Positions 25,207 to 33,780 of a stretch of 64,000 nucleotides of DNA are shown here, piece by piece (position 1 is the first letter of the stretch; every line of letters begins with the position of its first letter). The notes beneath the pieces were generated by a model. The model saw only the letters and a list, made by a program, of their open reading frames with translations. It was not told the origin of the DNA and did no database searches. A program made the position numbers and the translations under genes. The stretch spans positions 124,001 through 188,000 of the forward strand of contig NZ_FNGS01000010.1 in NCBI RefSeq assembly GCF_900103285.1, given 5' to 3'. The DNA comes from Siphonobacter aquaeclarae (lineage in GTDB: Bacteria > Bacteroidota > Bacteroidia > Cytophagales > Spirosomataceae).

Positions 25207-25273
25207 TTCTGTGAAGTCTGTGTAGTCTGTGAGCCCGTTTTATTTTCACACAGACTACACAGACTTCACAGAA
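25207..25273. repeat. Family A palindrome, copy A3
   Basis: Perfect 25-bp inverted repeat (25207-25231 with 25249-25273) around a 17-nt loop, built from three TCTGTGnnG units. It lies between convergent thiL and manC and ends directly against the manC stop codon at 25274. A weaker stem GCCGC-aaca-GCGGC at 25180-25193 precedes it. Confidence 0.9.
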
Positions 25274-26344
25274 TCAGACAAATTCACTTCCCCGCTTTCC
25301 GGCGTCGCTCACGAACTCCTTCACTTTCTGTTCCTGGTCTTTCGGGCAGACAAGCAGTACATTGTCAAACTCGGCGACGATGTAGTTTTCCAGTCCCTTG
25401 ATGACAACCAGCCGCTCTTTTGGTGTTTTGATGATACACCCGCGGGTATCCTGCAGCATGGTATGCCCGTCGATGACGTTGCCGTTTTCATCCTGACTGG
25501 AAACCTCATACAAAGACTTCCAGGTACCCAGGTCTGACCAGCCGATATCACTCAGAACAACGTAGACGTTCTGGGCTTTTTCCATGATACCGTTATCGAT
25601 CGAAATACTCCGGCACTGCGGATAGGCGCGCAGGAGAGAGGGACTTTCGTCGTTGGAGTAAAAAGTCAGATCCCGGAAAGCCTCGTCCATTTCAGGAAGG
25701 TGCAGTTCAAATGCCTGGCGGATTGCCCGGGCATTCCACACGAAAATACCAGCGTTCCAGACGTAGTCGCCGCTTTCGAGGAAAGCCTGAGCCAGTTCCA
25801 GGTGCGGTTTTTCGGTGAAGGTTTTCACCCGTTTCACGTCGGAGGTCGATGAATAGTCGAACTGAATGTACCCGTAGCCGGTATCCGGCCGGGTTGGCGT
25901 AATGCCAAGTGTGACGAGGATATCGCTCTTTTCAGTCGCTTCAAGCGCTACTTTCAACCGGTCGAGGAATACCTGTTCCTTGAGAATAAGGTGGTCTGCC
26001 GGCGTCACGATAATATTCGCTTCCGGGTCTTTCGAAGCGATCTTATAGCTGGCGTAGGCAATGCACGGGGCTGTATTGCGCCGGGAAGGTTCGAGCAGAA
26101 TCTGGTGATCGGAAAGCTCCGGCAATTGCTGCCGTGTCAGGTCCCTGTATTCAAGGCTGGTGACTACATAGACGTTTTCCGGAAGACAAATACCCGCAAG
26201 GCGGTCATAGGTCATCTGGAGCATGGTGCGTCCCGTTCCGAGAACGTCATGAAACTGTTTCGGGTAGGATTGACGGCTGAAAGGCCAGAACCGGGTTCCG
26301 ACGCCTCCTGCCATAATGACTACATAAGTGTGTTGGATGTTCAT
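25274..26344 (-). CDS. manC: Mannose-1-phosphate guanylyltransferase
   Basis: A 356-residue nucleotidyltransferase making GDP-mannose for glycan synthesis. The signature AGGVGTRFWPFSRQSYPKQF is near the N-terminus (about 12-31), followed by TPADHLI, GYGYIQ, EKP and the GIFVWNA motif. It lacks the phosphomannose isomerase C-terminal domain of fused enzymes. The start at 26344 (MNIQHTYVV) is chosen over the ATG two codons upstream, and either is possible. A single gene. Confidence 0.95.
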   Translation of the reverse strand: MNIQHTYVVIMAGGVGTRFWPFSRQSYPKQFHDVLGTGRTMLQMTYDRLAGICLPENVYVVTSLEYRDLTRQQLPELSDHQILLEPSRRNTAPCIAYASYKIASKDPEANIIVTPADHLILKEQVFLDRLKVALEATEKSDILVTLGITPTRPDTGYGYIQFDYSSTSDVKRVKTFTEKPHLELAQAFLESGDYVWNAGIFVWNARAIRQAFELHLPEMDEAFRDLTFYSNDESPSLLRAYPQCRSISIDNGIMEKAQNVYVVLSDIGWSDLGTWKSLYEVSSQDENGNVIDGHTMLQDTRGCIIKTPKERLVVIKGLENYIVAEFDNVLLVCPKDQEQKVKEFVSDAGKRGSEFV

Positions 26345-26399
26345 CGACAAAAAGTAAAATATTCCTTTTCTGAAAGGCAGAGGGAGAATATTTGCTTCG

Positions 26400-27440
26400 C
26401 TACCTGGCGGATGACAGACTGAAATAGTTTTCCACCTGCAAAGCTACATTTTCCCTTAGATTTCCATAGAACATATTGATGTCGGCGACGTGCCAGTTTT
26501 TTAAACGGAGCAGAAAAGCCCCGGGAATATGCGGTTTACTGATCCAGAGAATACCTTGGTGGTTTTCGGCGTCGGTCACTGCCGGATAGTATTTCAGGTG
26601 CCTGCCCACGCCTCCTTTGTGCAGCGACCGGGGTGCATAGGTCTCCGAGGAGTTCCAAAGCAGCGGATTCGTTGAAATAACCTCCGGCCCTTCCCGGAAA
26701 AAGCCTGCCTGCGGGTGGTATTCCTTCGAAAAGGTACACCAGGAAGCAAAGGTTCCCGGTTGGCCGGGTTGTTCGATCGGGGGAATATGCCGGAACGTGG
26801 TCCGTGTCACCGGGCGTCCGATCAGGTATGCGGCCACGAGCTGTTTCTGCAGGGGTTTTCCATCTACTTCTTCCTGCAAGAGGCGGATGGCGTGAATGGT
26901 TCCCTGACTATGCGAAGCAATGACAAAAGGCCGTCCGCTGTTCCAGTGCGCGAGGTACCAGGCAAAAGCTTTCCGGACATCGGCATAGGCCAGGTCGAGG
27001 GCTTTGCGCGCTGCGACCGAGTCGGCGGTGAGAAACACCGAGTAATGCGCCTGCCGGTACCGCGGCGCATAAATCTTGCCGGCGCCGTTGAAGACGGAAG
27101 CCTGGTTTCCGACCGAATTACTGTCTACCCGGTGGTTCAGCCGCCCGTCGGTCAGCGAGGCGTTCCAACCGGCCTCACCTTCCGGTTTGGCGGAATAGAG
27201 TGTCGGGTGGATGAAAAAAACATCGATCCGGGCGCTGTCCTGCCGGTCCCGGTAACCTGCTCCGACCGGTAGCCAGTCGGCCGGATCTTTTTTCCACGGC
27301 AACGCCGACCAGTTGGCCGGCTTACTATAGTCGGGAGGCGCGGGCAGTACCCGGTCGTCGTATTCGGTCGTGATGAAATACCGGCGGTGGCAGCCCGTAA
27401 ATAGGGTCAGGAGCAGCAGGAAAGAAACAAGGCGCTTCAT
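26400..27440 (-). CDS. DUF3089 family lipoprotein, alpha/beta hydrolase-like
   Basis: A 346-residue protein with a lipoprotein signal (LLLTLFTGC, lipidated Cys17). The mature part belongs to DUF3089, an alpha/beta hydrolase-like family: DVFFIHPTLY strand, YAPRYRQAHY, and the nucleophile-type SHSQG near residue 180 (SHSQGTIHAIRLL). A hydrolase role on the cell surface or periplasm is family inference. It is divergent from the TonB receptor gene. Confidence 0.85.
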   Translation of the reverse strand: MKRLVSFLLLLTLFTGCHRRYFITTEYDDRVLPAPPDYSKPANWSALPWKKDPADWLPVGAGYRDRQDSARIDVFFIHPTLYSAKPEGEAGWNASLTDGRLNHRVDSNSVGNQASVFNGAGKIYAPRYRQAHYSVFLTADSVAARKALDLAYADVRKAFAWYLAHWNSGRPFVIASHSQGTIHAIRLLQEEVDGKPLQKQLVAAYLIGRPVTRTTFRHIPPIEQPGQPGTFASWCTFSKEYHPQAGFFREGPEVISTNPLLWNSSETYAPRSLHKGGVGRHLKYYPAVTDAENHQGILWISKPHIPGAFLLRLKNWHVADINMFYGNLRENVALQVENYFSLSSAR

Positions 27441-27607
27441 TCAACGAAAATACCCATAATCCCGGCGCTCCCGTTGCGGGAATCCCTACTTCGAAATAAT
27501 TAACCACTGACTTGCATTCATCTTATAAAAAATTGTGATATTGTTATGCAATCATACTAGTTTGCACCAAGGCATCAACCACAAAGCTAAAAACCTATTA
27601 AAACACC

Positions 27608-30600
27608 ATGAGACGTATTTCTACTTGCGGCAGGGCGATGCAAACCGTCTTCCTGCTTCTCTTCTTCGGCACATATGCGCTGGCCCAGACGCAGTTATCC
27701 GGGAAGGTGACGGACGCGGCTTCGAAAGAAGGATTGGCGGGCGTCAGCCTCTCGGTCGTCGGCACGGTGGCGGGTACTATTACGGACAGCAAGGGAGCTT
27801 TTACGCTTTCCACGTCGGCTGTTACGCCTTTCCGGCTTCGTATTTCCAGTGTCGGCTATGCGACGCAGATTGTTGAAATCAGCGGCAGCCGGACGGATTT
27901 GTCCATCGAACTCAAAGAGCAGGCTGTATTGGGTGAGGAAGTCGTCGTATCGGCTTCCCGGGTCGAAGAAAATGTCCTTAAATCACCCGTATCCATCGAA
28001 AAAATGGACCTCCGGGCGATCCAGTCCACACCGGCCGCCAGCTTCTATGACGCCCTTCGAAACCTGAAGGGAGTAGATGTCAGCACGCAATCACTGACCT
28101 TCAATTCAGTTAATACCCGCGGTTTTGCCGGAAACGGAAATACCCGCGTGGTGCAGATGGTCGACGGGATGGACAACCAGGCGCCGGGATTGAGCTTTCC
28201 GGTAGGTAACATCGTCGGGATATCCGAACTGGATCTGGAAAGTGTTGAACTGCTCCCAGGCGCAGCTTCTGCCCTCTACGGCCCGAACGCGCTGAACGGT
28301 TTGCTGCTGATGAACAGCAAGAGCCCGTTTCTGTATCAGGGCCTGAGTGCCTACGTGAAGGGTGGCGTCATGAACGCCAGCAACCGCTCGACGCAGACCA
28401 CCCCGTTCTATGATTTTTCGGTCCGCTACGCGAAAGCGTTCAACAACAAGCTGGCCTTCAAACTGAACGCGAGTTTTCTGACGGCGAAAGACTGGCAGGC
28501 TACGGATACCCGCGATCAGAGCTTTGGTCTTACGCCTGACAACGCGCGCTATCCGGGTTTCGATCGGACGTTTGCCAATAACCCGAACTACAACGGGGTT
28601 AACGTATACGGAGATGAGAACTCGTCGAACGTAAGCCTGGCCAACTTCCGGAGTACGTTCGGGCAGTTTATGCAGATGTCTGACGCTCAGCTCGGCGCTA
28701 TTTCCCCGGATCTGGTGAAGATTGTGAATGGCGTGAAGCAGCTGTCGGCCGCGACGGGTCAGCCGGCGACGAATATTATCAATACCATTCTGCTTCCGAA
28801 TCAGCTGGTATCCCGGACGGGCTATGCTGAACGGGACCTCGTCAGCTACGATACCAAAAGCCTGAAGCTGAGCGGCGCCCTGCATTACCGTTTCAACGAC
28901 AAGGTTGAAGCTATTCTGCAAGCCAACTGGGGGATGGGTACTACGGTTTATACCTCTTCTGACCGGTATTACATCAAGGATTTCTCCCTCGGCCAGTATA
29001 AGCTGGAATTGAAGGGCAGCAACTTCTTTCTCCGCGGATATACTACCCAGGAACGCTCCGGAGATGCCTATGCGGCGGGTATTCTGGCCAGCCTCGTCAA
29101 CGAAGCCTGGAAGCCGAGTCTGAACACGGCCAACCTGGCCGGCTCGTGGTATCCGCAGTATGCCTTTACTTATGGAGGAGGCGCGCTGCAGGTGTTCTCA
29201 ACGGCGCTGCAGGGAGCGCTTGCCGCCGGGCAGTCTCCGACGGCCGCCTATACTACTGCCATGAATGCCCTCAGTCAGGCGTCGGGTACGCTGAATGGCT
29301 TGGCTCGTACGACTGCCGATAAAGGTATGCTGATGCCCGGCACGCCTGAATTTGAAGCGGCGGCGGCGAAAATCAAGGATACGGCTATTCCGAACGGAGC
29401 GAAGTTCCTCGACAAAACCAACCTGTATCACTTCGAGGGGATGTACAATTTCAACCAGTTGCTTTCTCCGAAAATACTGGAAGTACTCGTCGGCGCGAAC
29501 TACCGGATGTATGACCTTAACTCTGGCGGTACCCTCTTTCTCCAGAAAAGCGGAGGCGGCGAATACAACATCAAGGAGTATGGCGGTTATGTGCAGGCGA
29601 CGAAGAATATCATGGACGTCCTGAAGCTGACGGGATCGGTCCGTTATGACAAGAACGAAAACTTCAAGGGCCAGTGGAGCCCGCGGATTTCCGGCGTACT
29701 GACGGTCGCGAAGAGCCACAACATCCGCGCCAGCTATCAAACCGGTTTCCGGATTCCGTCGACCCAAAACCAGTATATCGCGCTGGCAACGCCGGTATCC
29801 ATCCTCATCGGCGGCCTGCAGGCGGTACGGGATAAGTTCAACCTGGGTCAATATCCCCTGTATTCTTATGAATCGTTCCTGGCCAACCCGTCCGATCCGA
29901 CGAAGTGGGCGGCTGTCCAGCTGACCGAATTCAAGCCGGAGCGGGTACTAACCTTTGAAGTAGGGTATAAGGGGCTTATCGCTGAAAAGCTGATGCTCGA
30001 TGTTTCGTACTACAACAGCAAAATGCGCAACTACATCGGCGGAATGGTTTTCATCAGTCCTACGAACCCGACTACCGGAACCCGGGCTGTATCCATGCCG
30101 TCGAACTACGACAAGGATATCAACTACGAAGGGTTCGGTATTGGCCTGGAATACCTGCTGCCGAAGGGCTACTCCATCAGCGGAAACATGTCGAACAATA
30201 CGCTCAAGGCGGGTGGTGTGACGATGTTCAACAGCGACAAGAACCGGAATGTACTGGACGATGGCTTCCAGGTGGGCTTTAATACGCCGAAAAACCGCTA
30301 CAACGCGTCGATTGCCAAGCGGATCTCCGGTAGTTCGATGTGGGGCTTTAACGTGACGTACCGGTACCAGGATTCTTTCTACTGGAACGACCTGATCATG
30401 CCGCCGCAGGCGCGTACGTCGATCAATAACCAACAGATCCTGATTCCCTCATTCGGAACACTGGATGCCCAGGTGAGTGTGAAAGCGCGGTCGATCAAAT
30501 CGATCGTCAAAGTGGGCGGGAGCAATATCCTCAACAAGGCCTATACCACGGCCTGGGGGAACCCGCAGATCGGGGCGATGTATTATGTCAGCCTGAATTT

Positions 30601-30619
30601 CGATCAGTTGCTCAACTGA
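27608..30619 (+). CDS. TonB-dependent outer-membrane receptor with carboxypeptidase-like N-terminal domain
   Basis: A 1003-residue receptor. The signal peptide is about 1-26 (ending ALAQT), the carboxypeptidase-regulatory-like domain 27-110 (LSGKVTDAASKEGLAGVSL), the TonB box/plug from about 115 (GEEVVVSASRVEENVLKSPV) and the barrel to the C-terminal NFDQLLN. It has no STN domain and no SusD partner, so it resembles a siderophore-, vitamin- or metal-type receptor more than a glycan SusC. The substrate is not visible. The 167-bp upstream gap is A/T-rich but lacks an exact TAnnTTTG box. Confidence 0.9.
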   Translation: MRRISTCGRAMQTVFLLLFFGTYALAQTQLSGKVTDAASKEGLAGVSLSVVGTVAGTITDSKGAFTLSTSAVTPFRLRISSVGYATQIVEISGSRTDLSIELKEQAVLGEEVVVSASRVEENVLKSPVSIEKMDLRAIQSTPAASFYDALRNLKGVDVSTQSLTFNSVNTRGFAGNGNTRVVQMVDGMDNQAPGLSFPVGNIVGISELDLESVELLPGAASALYGPNALNGLLLMNSKSPFLYQGLSAYVKGGVMNASNRSTQTTPFYDFSVRYAKAFNNKLAFKLNASFLTAKDWQATDTRDQSFGLTPDNARYPGFDRTFANNPNYNGVNVYGDENSSNVSLANFRSTFGQFMQMSDAQLGAISPDLVKIVNGVKQLSAATGQPATNIINTILLPNQLVSRTGYAERDLVSYDTKSLKLSGALHYRFNDKVEAILQANWGMGTTVYTSSDRYYIKDFSLGQYKLELKGSNFFLRGYTTQERSGDAYAAGILASLVNEAWKPSLNTANLAGSWYPQYAFTYGGGALQVFSTALQGALAAGQSPTAAYTTAMNALSQASGTLNGLARTTADKGMLMPGTPEFEAAAAKIKDTAIPNGAKFLDKTNLYHFEGMYNFNQLLSPKILEVLVGANYRMYDLNSGGTLFLQKSGGGEYNIKEYGGYVQATKNIMDVLKLTGSVRYDKNENFKGQWSPRISGVLTVAKSHNIRASYQTGFRIPSTQNQYIALATPVSILIGGLQAVRDKFNLGQYPLYSYESFLANPSDPTKWAAVQLTEFKPERVLTFEVGYKGLIAEKLMLDVSYYNSKMRNYIGGMVFISPTNPTTGTRAVSMPSNYDKDINYEGFGIGLEYLLPKGYSISGNMSNNTLKAGGVTMFNSDKNRNVLDDGFQVGFNTPKNRYNASIAKRISGSSMWGFNVTYRYQDSFYWNDLIMPPQARTSINNQQILIPSFGTLDAQVSVKARSIKSIVKVGGSNILNKAYTTAWGNPQIGAMYYVSLNFDQLLN

Positions 30620-30654
30620 CCCAAGATCGTTCAACTTAAACCCCTTATCCGATC

Positions 30655-30683
30655 AAGGGTGTCCGCAAAGGGCACCCTTTTTT
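30655..30683 (+). terminator. Terminator of the TonB receptor gene
   Basis: Stem AAGGGTGTCC / GGGCACCCTT (one G-T pair) with a 5-nt loop and a T run. It lies 35 bp after the receptor stop and just before the end of the convergent membrane-protein gene. Confidence 0.85.
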
Positions 30684-30687
30684 GCTT

Positions 30688-31371
30688 TCAGGAAAGAAAC
30701 ATGGCTAGCCGGTGGGCCAGAAAAAACAGAACCTGCAGGAGGAAGATATCCGCGCCGAGCGGATTCTTTTTCGGGAAAGAAAGGGTTTGATACAGGTAAC
30801 TGAAGAGCCAGGCCAGCGCATACCAGGAAAGGAAATTCCGGGACGGAATGGCGTTATCCTGCCAATACCAGAAGCCGAAACGAACTGCAACCGGCTCAAG
30901 AATTACATCGAGCGAGGTCATCAGCAATGCCGCCAGGCTAACCCGTATCCACCGGGGTACCCTCTTTTTCAACAGGGAAGGGACGAAACAGTTGACGCTG
31001 AGCGTCAGTACCAGCCAGTTCAGCCCGATGGTCAGCGGTACGCCGAAGAGTTTCCAGCCGAGGGTATCTCCGTAGGCATACGAGCCGAAGATGACGCCCG
31101 TCCGCACGCCGAGTACTTCCACGGCATATCCCGTCAGGGAGACAAAACCGCAAAACAGCCAGAACCGATACGTCGGCTGCTCCTGGAAAAGCAGTAGCAG
31201 GACCGTCGTCAACGCCAGGTGAAACGGTACCAGGAGGCGAAAAAGCGGTTCTTCTGCCTGAAGGCCGACAAAGCCCGTCAGGTACATCAGCCGAAGCATC
31301 AGCCGGACAGCGGTGGCTTGTCCGCGCCGGAAGGCCGGAAGCTTTTCCCGAAAGATGGAAGACATCGTCAA
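30688..31371 (-). CDS. Carotenoid biosynthesis-type membrane protein (CruF-like)
   Basis: A 227-residue integral membrane protein with about six or seven hydrophobic helices, including conserved-looking GYAVEVLGVRTGVIFGSYAY and MTSLDVILEPVAVRFGFWYW. The polar residues in membrane helices (E in AVEVLG, D/E in LDVILEP) and the length match the carotenoid biosynthesis protein family (PF04240), whose CruF members hydrate carotene ends. No other carotenoid gene is adjacent. The gene starts 47 bp downstream of tRNA-His on the same strand. Confidence 0.82.
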   Translation of the reverse strand: MTMSSIFREKLPAFRRGQATAVRLMLRLMYLTGFVGLQAEEPLFRLLVPFHLALTTVLLLLFQEQPTYRFWLFCGFVSLTGYAVEVLGVRTGVIFGSYAYGDTLGWKLFGVPLTIGLNWLVLTLSVNCFVPSLLKKRVPRWIRVSLAALLMTSLDVILEPVAVRFGFWYWQDNAIPSRNFLSWYALAWLFSYLYQTLSFPKKNPLGADIFLLQVLFFLAHRLAMFLS

Positions 31372-31380
31372 CAGGGCATA

Positions 31381-31413
31381 AAAAAACCTGACGAGTGTTA
31401 CCTGTCAGGTTTT
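31381..31413 (-). terminator. Terminator of tRNA-His
   Basis: On the minus strand AAAACCTGAC (31404-31413) pairs with GTCAGGTTTT (31383-31392) and is followed by further T. It lies just after the tRNA 3' end and separates it from the carotenoid-type gene. Confidence 0.75.
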
Positions 31414-31418
31414 CGGAG

Positions 31419-31493
31419 GGAGAAAGACGGGGTTCGAACCCGCGACCCCCAGAACCACAATCTGGTGCTCTAACCAGCTGAGCTACATCCTCC
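31419..31493 (-). tRNA. tRNA-His (anticodon GTG)
   Basis: A complete cloverleaf: D stem GCTC/GAGC, anticodon stem CCAGA/TCTGG with loop TTGTGGT (anticodon GTG), T stem GCGGG/CCCGT with TTCGAAC loop. The extra 5' G at 31493 faces C73, the G-1:C73 pair that identifies tRNA-His. The acceptor stem has a T-T opposition at 6:67 and a G-T at 4:69. The CCA end is not encoded. Confidence 0.93.
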
Positions 31494-31504
31494 GTTTGGA
31501 GGCC

Positions 31505-31536
31505 CAAAGATAGAACATGGAACCCCTTAAAAGCAA
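31505..31536 (-). promoter_or_regulatory. Promoter of tRNA-His
   Basis: On the minus strand TTG (31534-31536) is followed after 21 bp by TATCTTTG (31505-31512), an exact TAnnTTTG. Transcription would begin near 31499, leaving a 5' leader of only about six nucleotides for RNase P. Confidence 0.65.
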
Positions 31537-31600
31537 GAAAAACCCGTCAGGAAGCATAAAAAAGTTTTAAATGCTTGGTGACGGGTTTTTCCGGAGCGGG

Positions 31601-32209
31601 TTATTTCGCTGATTGATAGTTGGTTTCAGCGACATCCCAGCTAACGACATTCCAGAACGCATCTACGTAATCGGGACGCTTGTTTTGGAACTTGAGGTAG
31701 TAGGCATGTTCCCAAACGTCGAGTCCGAGGATGACTTTGCCTTTCTTTTCGGCTATGTCCATCAGCGGGTTGTCCTGGTTGGGAGTGGAAGTAACGGCCA
31801 GTTGTCCGTCTTCGCCGACGATGAGCCATGCCCATCCGGAGCCGAAGCGGGCCAGGGCGGCCTTTTTGAATTCTTCCTTGAGGGCGTCAAACGAGCCGAA
31901 TTTGGCATCGATGGCTGCCGCCAGGTCTCCTTTGGGGCTTCCGCCGCCGCTCGGAGAGAGTATGTTCCAGAAGAAGGTGTGGTTCCAGTGACCGCCACCG
32001 TTGTTGCGAACGGCGGGAGACAGCTGGCTGACGTTCTTCAGCAGGTCTTCCAGTGATTTTCCTTCGAGCTCAGTACCGGCAACGGCATTGTTCAGGTTGG
32101 TGACATACGTCTGGTGGTGACGGTCGTGGTGGATCGTCATCGTTTGTGCGTCGAAATGAGGCTCGAGGGCGTCGGCCGCGTAGGGCAGTGGTGCAAGTTC
32201 AAAAGCCAT
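31601..32209 (-). CDS. Superoxide dismutase (Fe/Mn family)
   Basis: A 202-residue enzyme that turns superoxide into oxygen and peroxide. The metal ligands are His27 ([13 protein letters not shown]), His77 ([10 protein letters not shown]), Asp164 and His168 (DVWEHAYYL). No signal peptide, so cytoplasmic. Fe or Mn preference cannot be decided by eye. It is a single gene between tRNA-His and tadA. Confidence 0.96.
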   Translation of the reverse strand: MAFELAPLPYAADALEPHFDAQTMTIHHDRHHQTYVTNLNNAVAGTELEGKSLEDLLKNVSQLSPAVRNNGGGHWNHTFFWNILSPSGGGSPKGDLAAAIDAKFGSFDALKEEFKKAALARFGSGWAWLIVGEDGQLAVTSTPNQDNPLMDIAEKKGKVILGLDVWEHAYYLKFQNKRPDYVDAFWNVVSWDVAETNYQSAK

Positions 32210-32315
32210 AGCTTTGAAATTTAGGAATTAGAAGGATAGATGAATAGCGTCTCGCTTTCAATCAAAAAGGCGTTCCAAGATAAAAAGAGTTCCTTCCGGC
32301 TGCCAAATTTTCCGC

Positions 32316-32750
32316 CTATTCCCGAAGTCTCCGGAAAAAACGAAGCAGCTGATCTCCTGCTTCGTCTTCGAGTACGCCGGCAGTTACTTTGGTTTTGGGA
32401 TGGAGAAGGGGACCGGCTTTGGAATAGCCGCGTTTTTCATCAGCCGCCGCATAGACCAGCCGGCCCAATTGCGCCCAGTAGAGCGCGCCGGCGCACATGA
32501 CGCAGGGCTCCAGGGTGACGTACAGCGTACAATCCCGGAGGAATTTGGAGCCCAGGTGCTGGCTGGCGGCGGTAATCGCCAGAATTTCGGCATGGGCGGT
32601 GACGTCCCGCAGGGTTTCCGTCTGGTTTTTTCCCTTTCCGATAATGGTCTGGCGGCAGACGACGATCGCGCCGACGGGAATCTCTCCGGCTTCGGCAGCC
32701 TCGTCGGCCAGGCGGAGCGCCGCCGCCATGAAGTACTCGTCAGAAAACAT
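32316..32750 (-). CDS. tadA: tRNA-specific adenosine deaminase
   Basis: A 144-residue zinc deaminase. The motif HAE (53-55) carries the zinc-binding His and the proton-shuttling Glu, and PCVMC (82-86) supplies the other two ligands. GEIPVGAIVV and the C-terminal segment fit TadA, which converts A34 of tRNA-Arg to inosine; a related nucleoside deaminase is less likely. The ATG overlaps the stop of the upstream lipoprotein gene by one base (TAATG), so translation is coupled. Confidence 0.9.
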   Translation of the reverse strand: MFSDEYFMAAALRLADEAAEAGEIPVGAIVVCRQTIIGKGKNQTETLRDVTAHAEILAITAASQHLGSKFLRDCTLYVTLEPCVMCAGALYWAQLGRLVYAAADEKRGYSKAGPLLHPKTKVTAGVLEDEAGDQLLRFFRRLRE

Positions 32751-33637
32751 TACTTGCGGGTATAGAAATAGAGGTGCGAACGGATGCCGTTCCGGTCTTC
32801 GCTAAGGGTGAAATAGCCTTTATTATCGGTCGAAAAAGCAATAGCCTCTCCCTGAGGTTCGGGGAAGTACGACTGGACTTTCGGGGAGCGTACCATCGCG
32901 GCGGCAACGGTTTCGCCGCTTTTCCGCTTCCAGTAATAGACCGTGAGGTAATTTTTGAGGAGGATTTCCTGCCCGTCGGGCGAAATATCAGCCGCGGTAA
33001 CCGTAGTCTGCGGTAATTCGGCCACGGATTCGGCAGTATTGACTTCCGTCGTTGACTGCGGGTACGGTAATTTGTACAGGTGCGTACCGGAACCGACTTT
33101 GGAGACGATGTAGAGGTCCTGCGTCTGATGGTCGACCATGAGCGCTTCCGCGTCCCATTTGCCGTCCGGGTAGCGAAAAGTAATGCGCTCGACGTTGCCG
33201 ACGGAGGTTGTTCCCGACAGCGTTGCCGGATTGGGCTCGGGCAGCCGGTAGATCGCGTGCGTTTCGATCTGGTTGTTGTTGTCGCCGATATCGCCGACAT
33301 ACAACGTGGGCACCCCGTTGCGGACGGAGGCAGCCATGTCTTCCCAGTCGACATTGGTGGCGCCGTTCAGCATGACCGTCGCTTTCCATTTCGCGTTTGT
33401 CGCGTCCAGCAAAAAAATCCGGTTCTGATCGCCCGAATCGTTATGGGTCCAGATAAAATTGGGGTCGAACCGGCTTGAAGCCAATCCCGACGCCTCGGTA
33501 ATATCCGGATTATCAAGCTCGCCGCGACTGACGCCGGAACTGAACGACGCGAGCGTCGACGTGACCGGAAATAACTGGTCACAGGCCGTCAGTGAGAGCA
33601 GCAGGAGGATTCCGCTATACAATCGATAAGAAGTCAT
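32750..33637 (-). CDS. Predicted lipoprotein with beta-propeller-like repeats
   Basis: A 295-residue protein started at MTSYRLYSGILLLLSLTAC, with lipidated Cys19. Repeated strand-turn segments such as SGLASSRFDPNFIWTHNDSG, VDWEDMAASVRNGVPTLYVG and AADISPDGQEILLKNY suggest a propeller fold. Related proteins in databases are uncharacterised. It is translationally coupled to tadA. The frame runs further up to 33733, but that would put a basic extension in front of the signal. Confidence 0.8.
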   Translation of the reverse strand: MTSYRLYSGILLLLSLTACDQLFPVTSTLASFSSGVSRGELDNPDITEASGLASSRFDPNFIWTHNDSGDQNRIFLLDATNAKWKATVMLNGATNVDWEDMAASVRNGVPTLYVGDIGDNNNQIETHAIYRLPEPNPATLSGTTSVGNVERITFRYPDGKWDAEALMVDHQTQDLYIVSKVGSGTHLYKLPYPQSTTEVNTAESVAELPQTTVTAADISPDGQEILLKNYLTVYYWKRKSGETVAAAMVRSPKVQSYFPEPQGEAIAFSTDNKGYFTLSEDRNGIRSHLYFYTRK

Positions 33638-33780
33638 CGAAACCTGTTTGTTTTTCAAAAACTTTAACCATCTTTTGGAAGTCTTTCTTATACCCTGCTT
33701 CGAATATTTATCTCCCGTGATCTTCTGTTCCACTTAATCCATTCCATCAATTTTTTCTCAGCCTCAACATTTTCAGTAGT

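Noticed and set aside
15516-25273. CRISPR array suggested by repeated TCTGTG words
   Set aside because: The repeats are 9-nt tandem units inside hairpin arms at separate loci, with no spacers and no cas genes.
28106-28921. 271-codon minus-strand frame inside the TonB receptor gene
   Set aside because: Antisense shadow of a conserved receptor.
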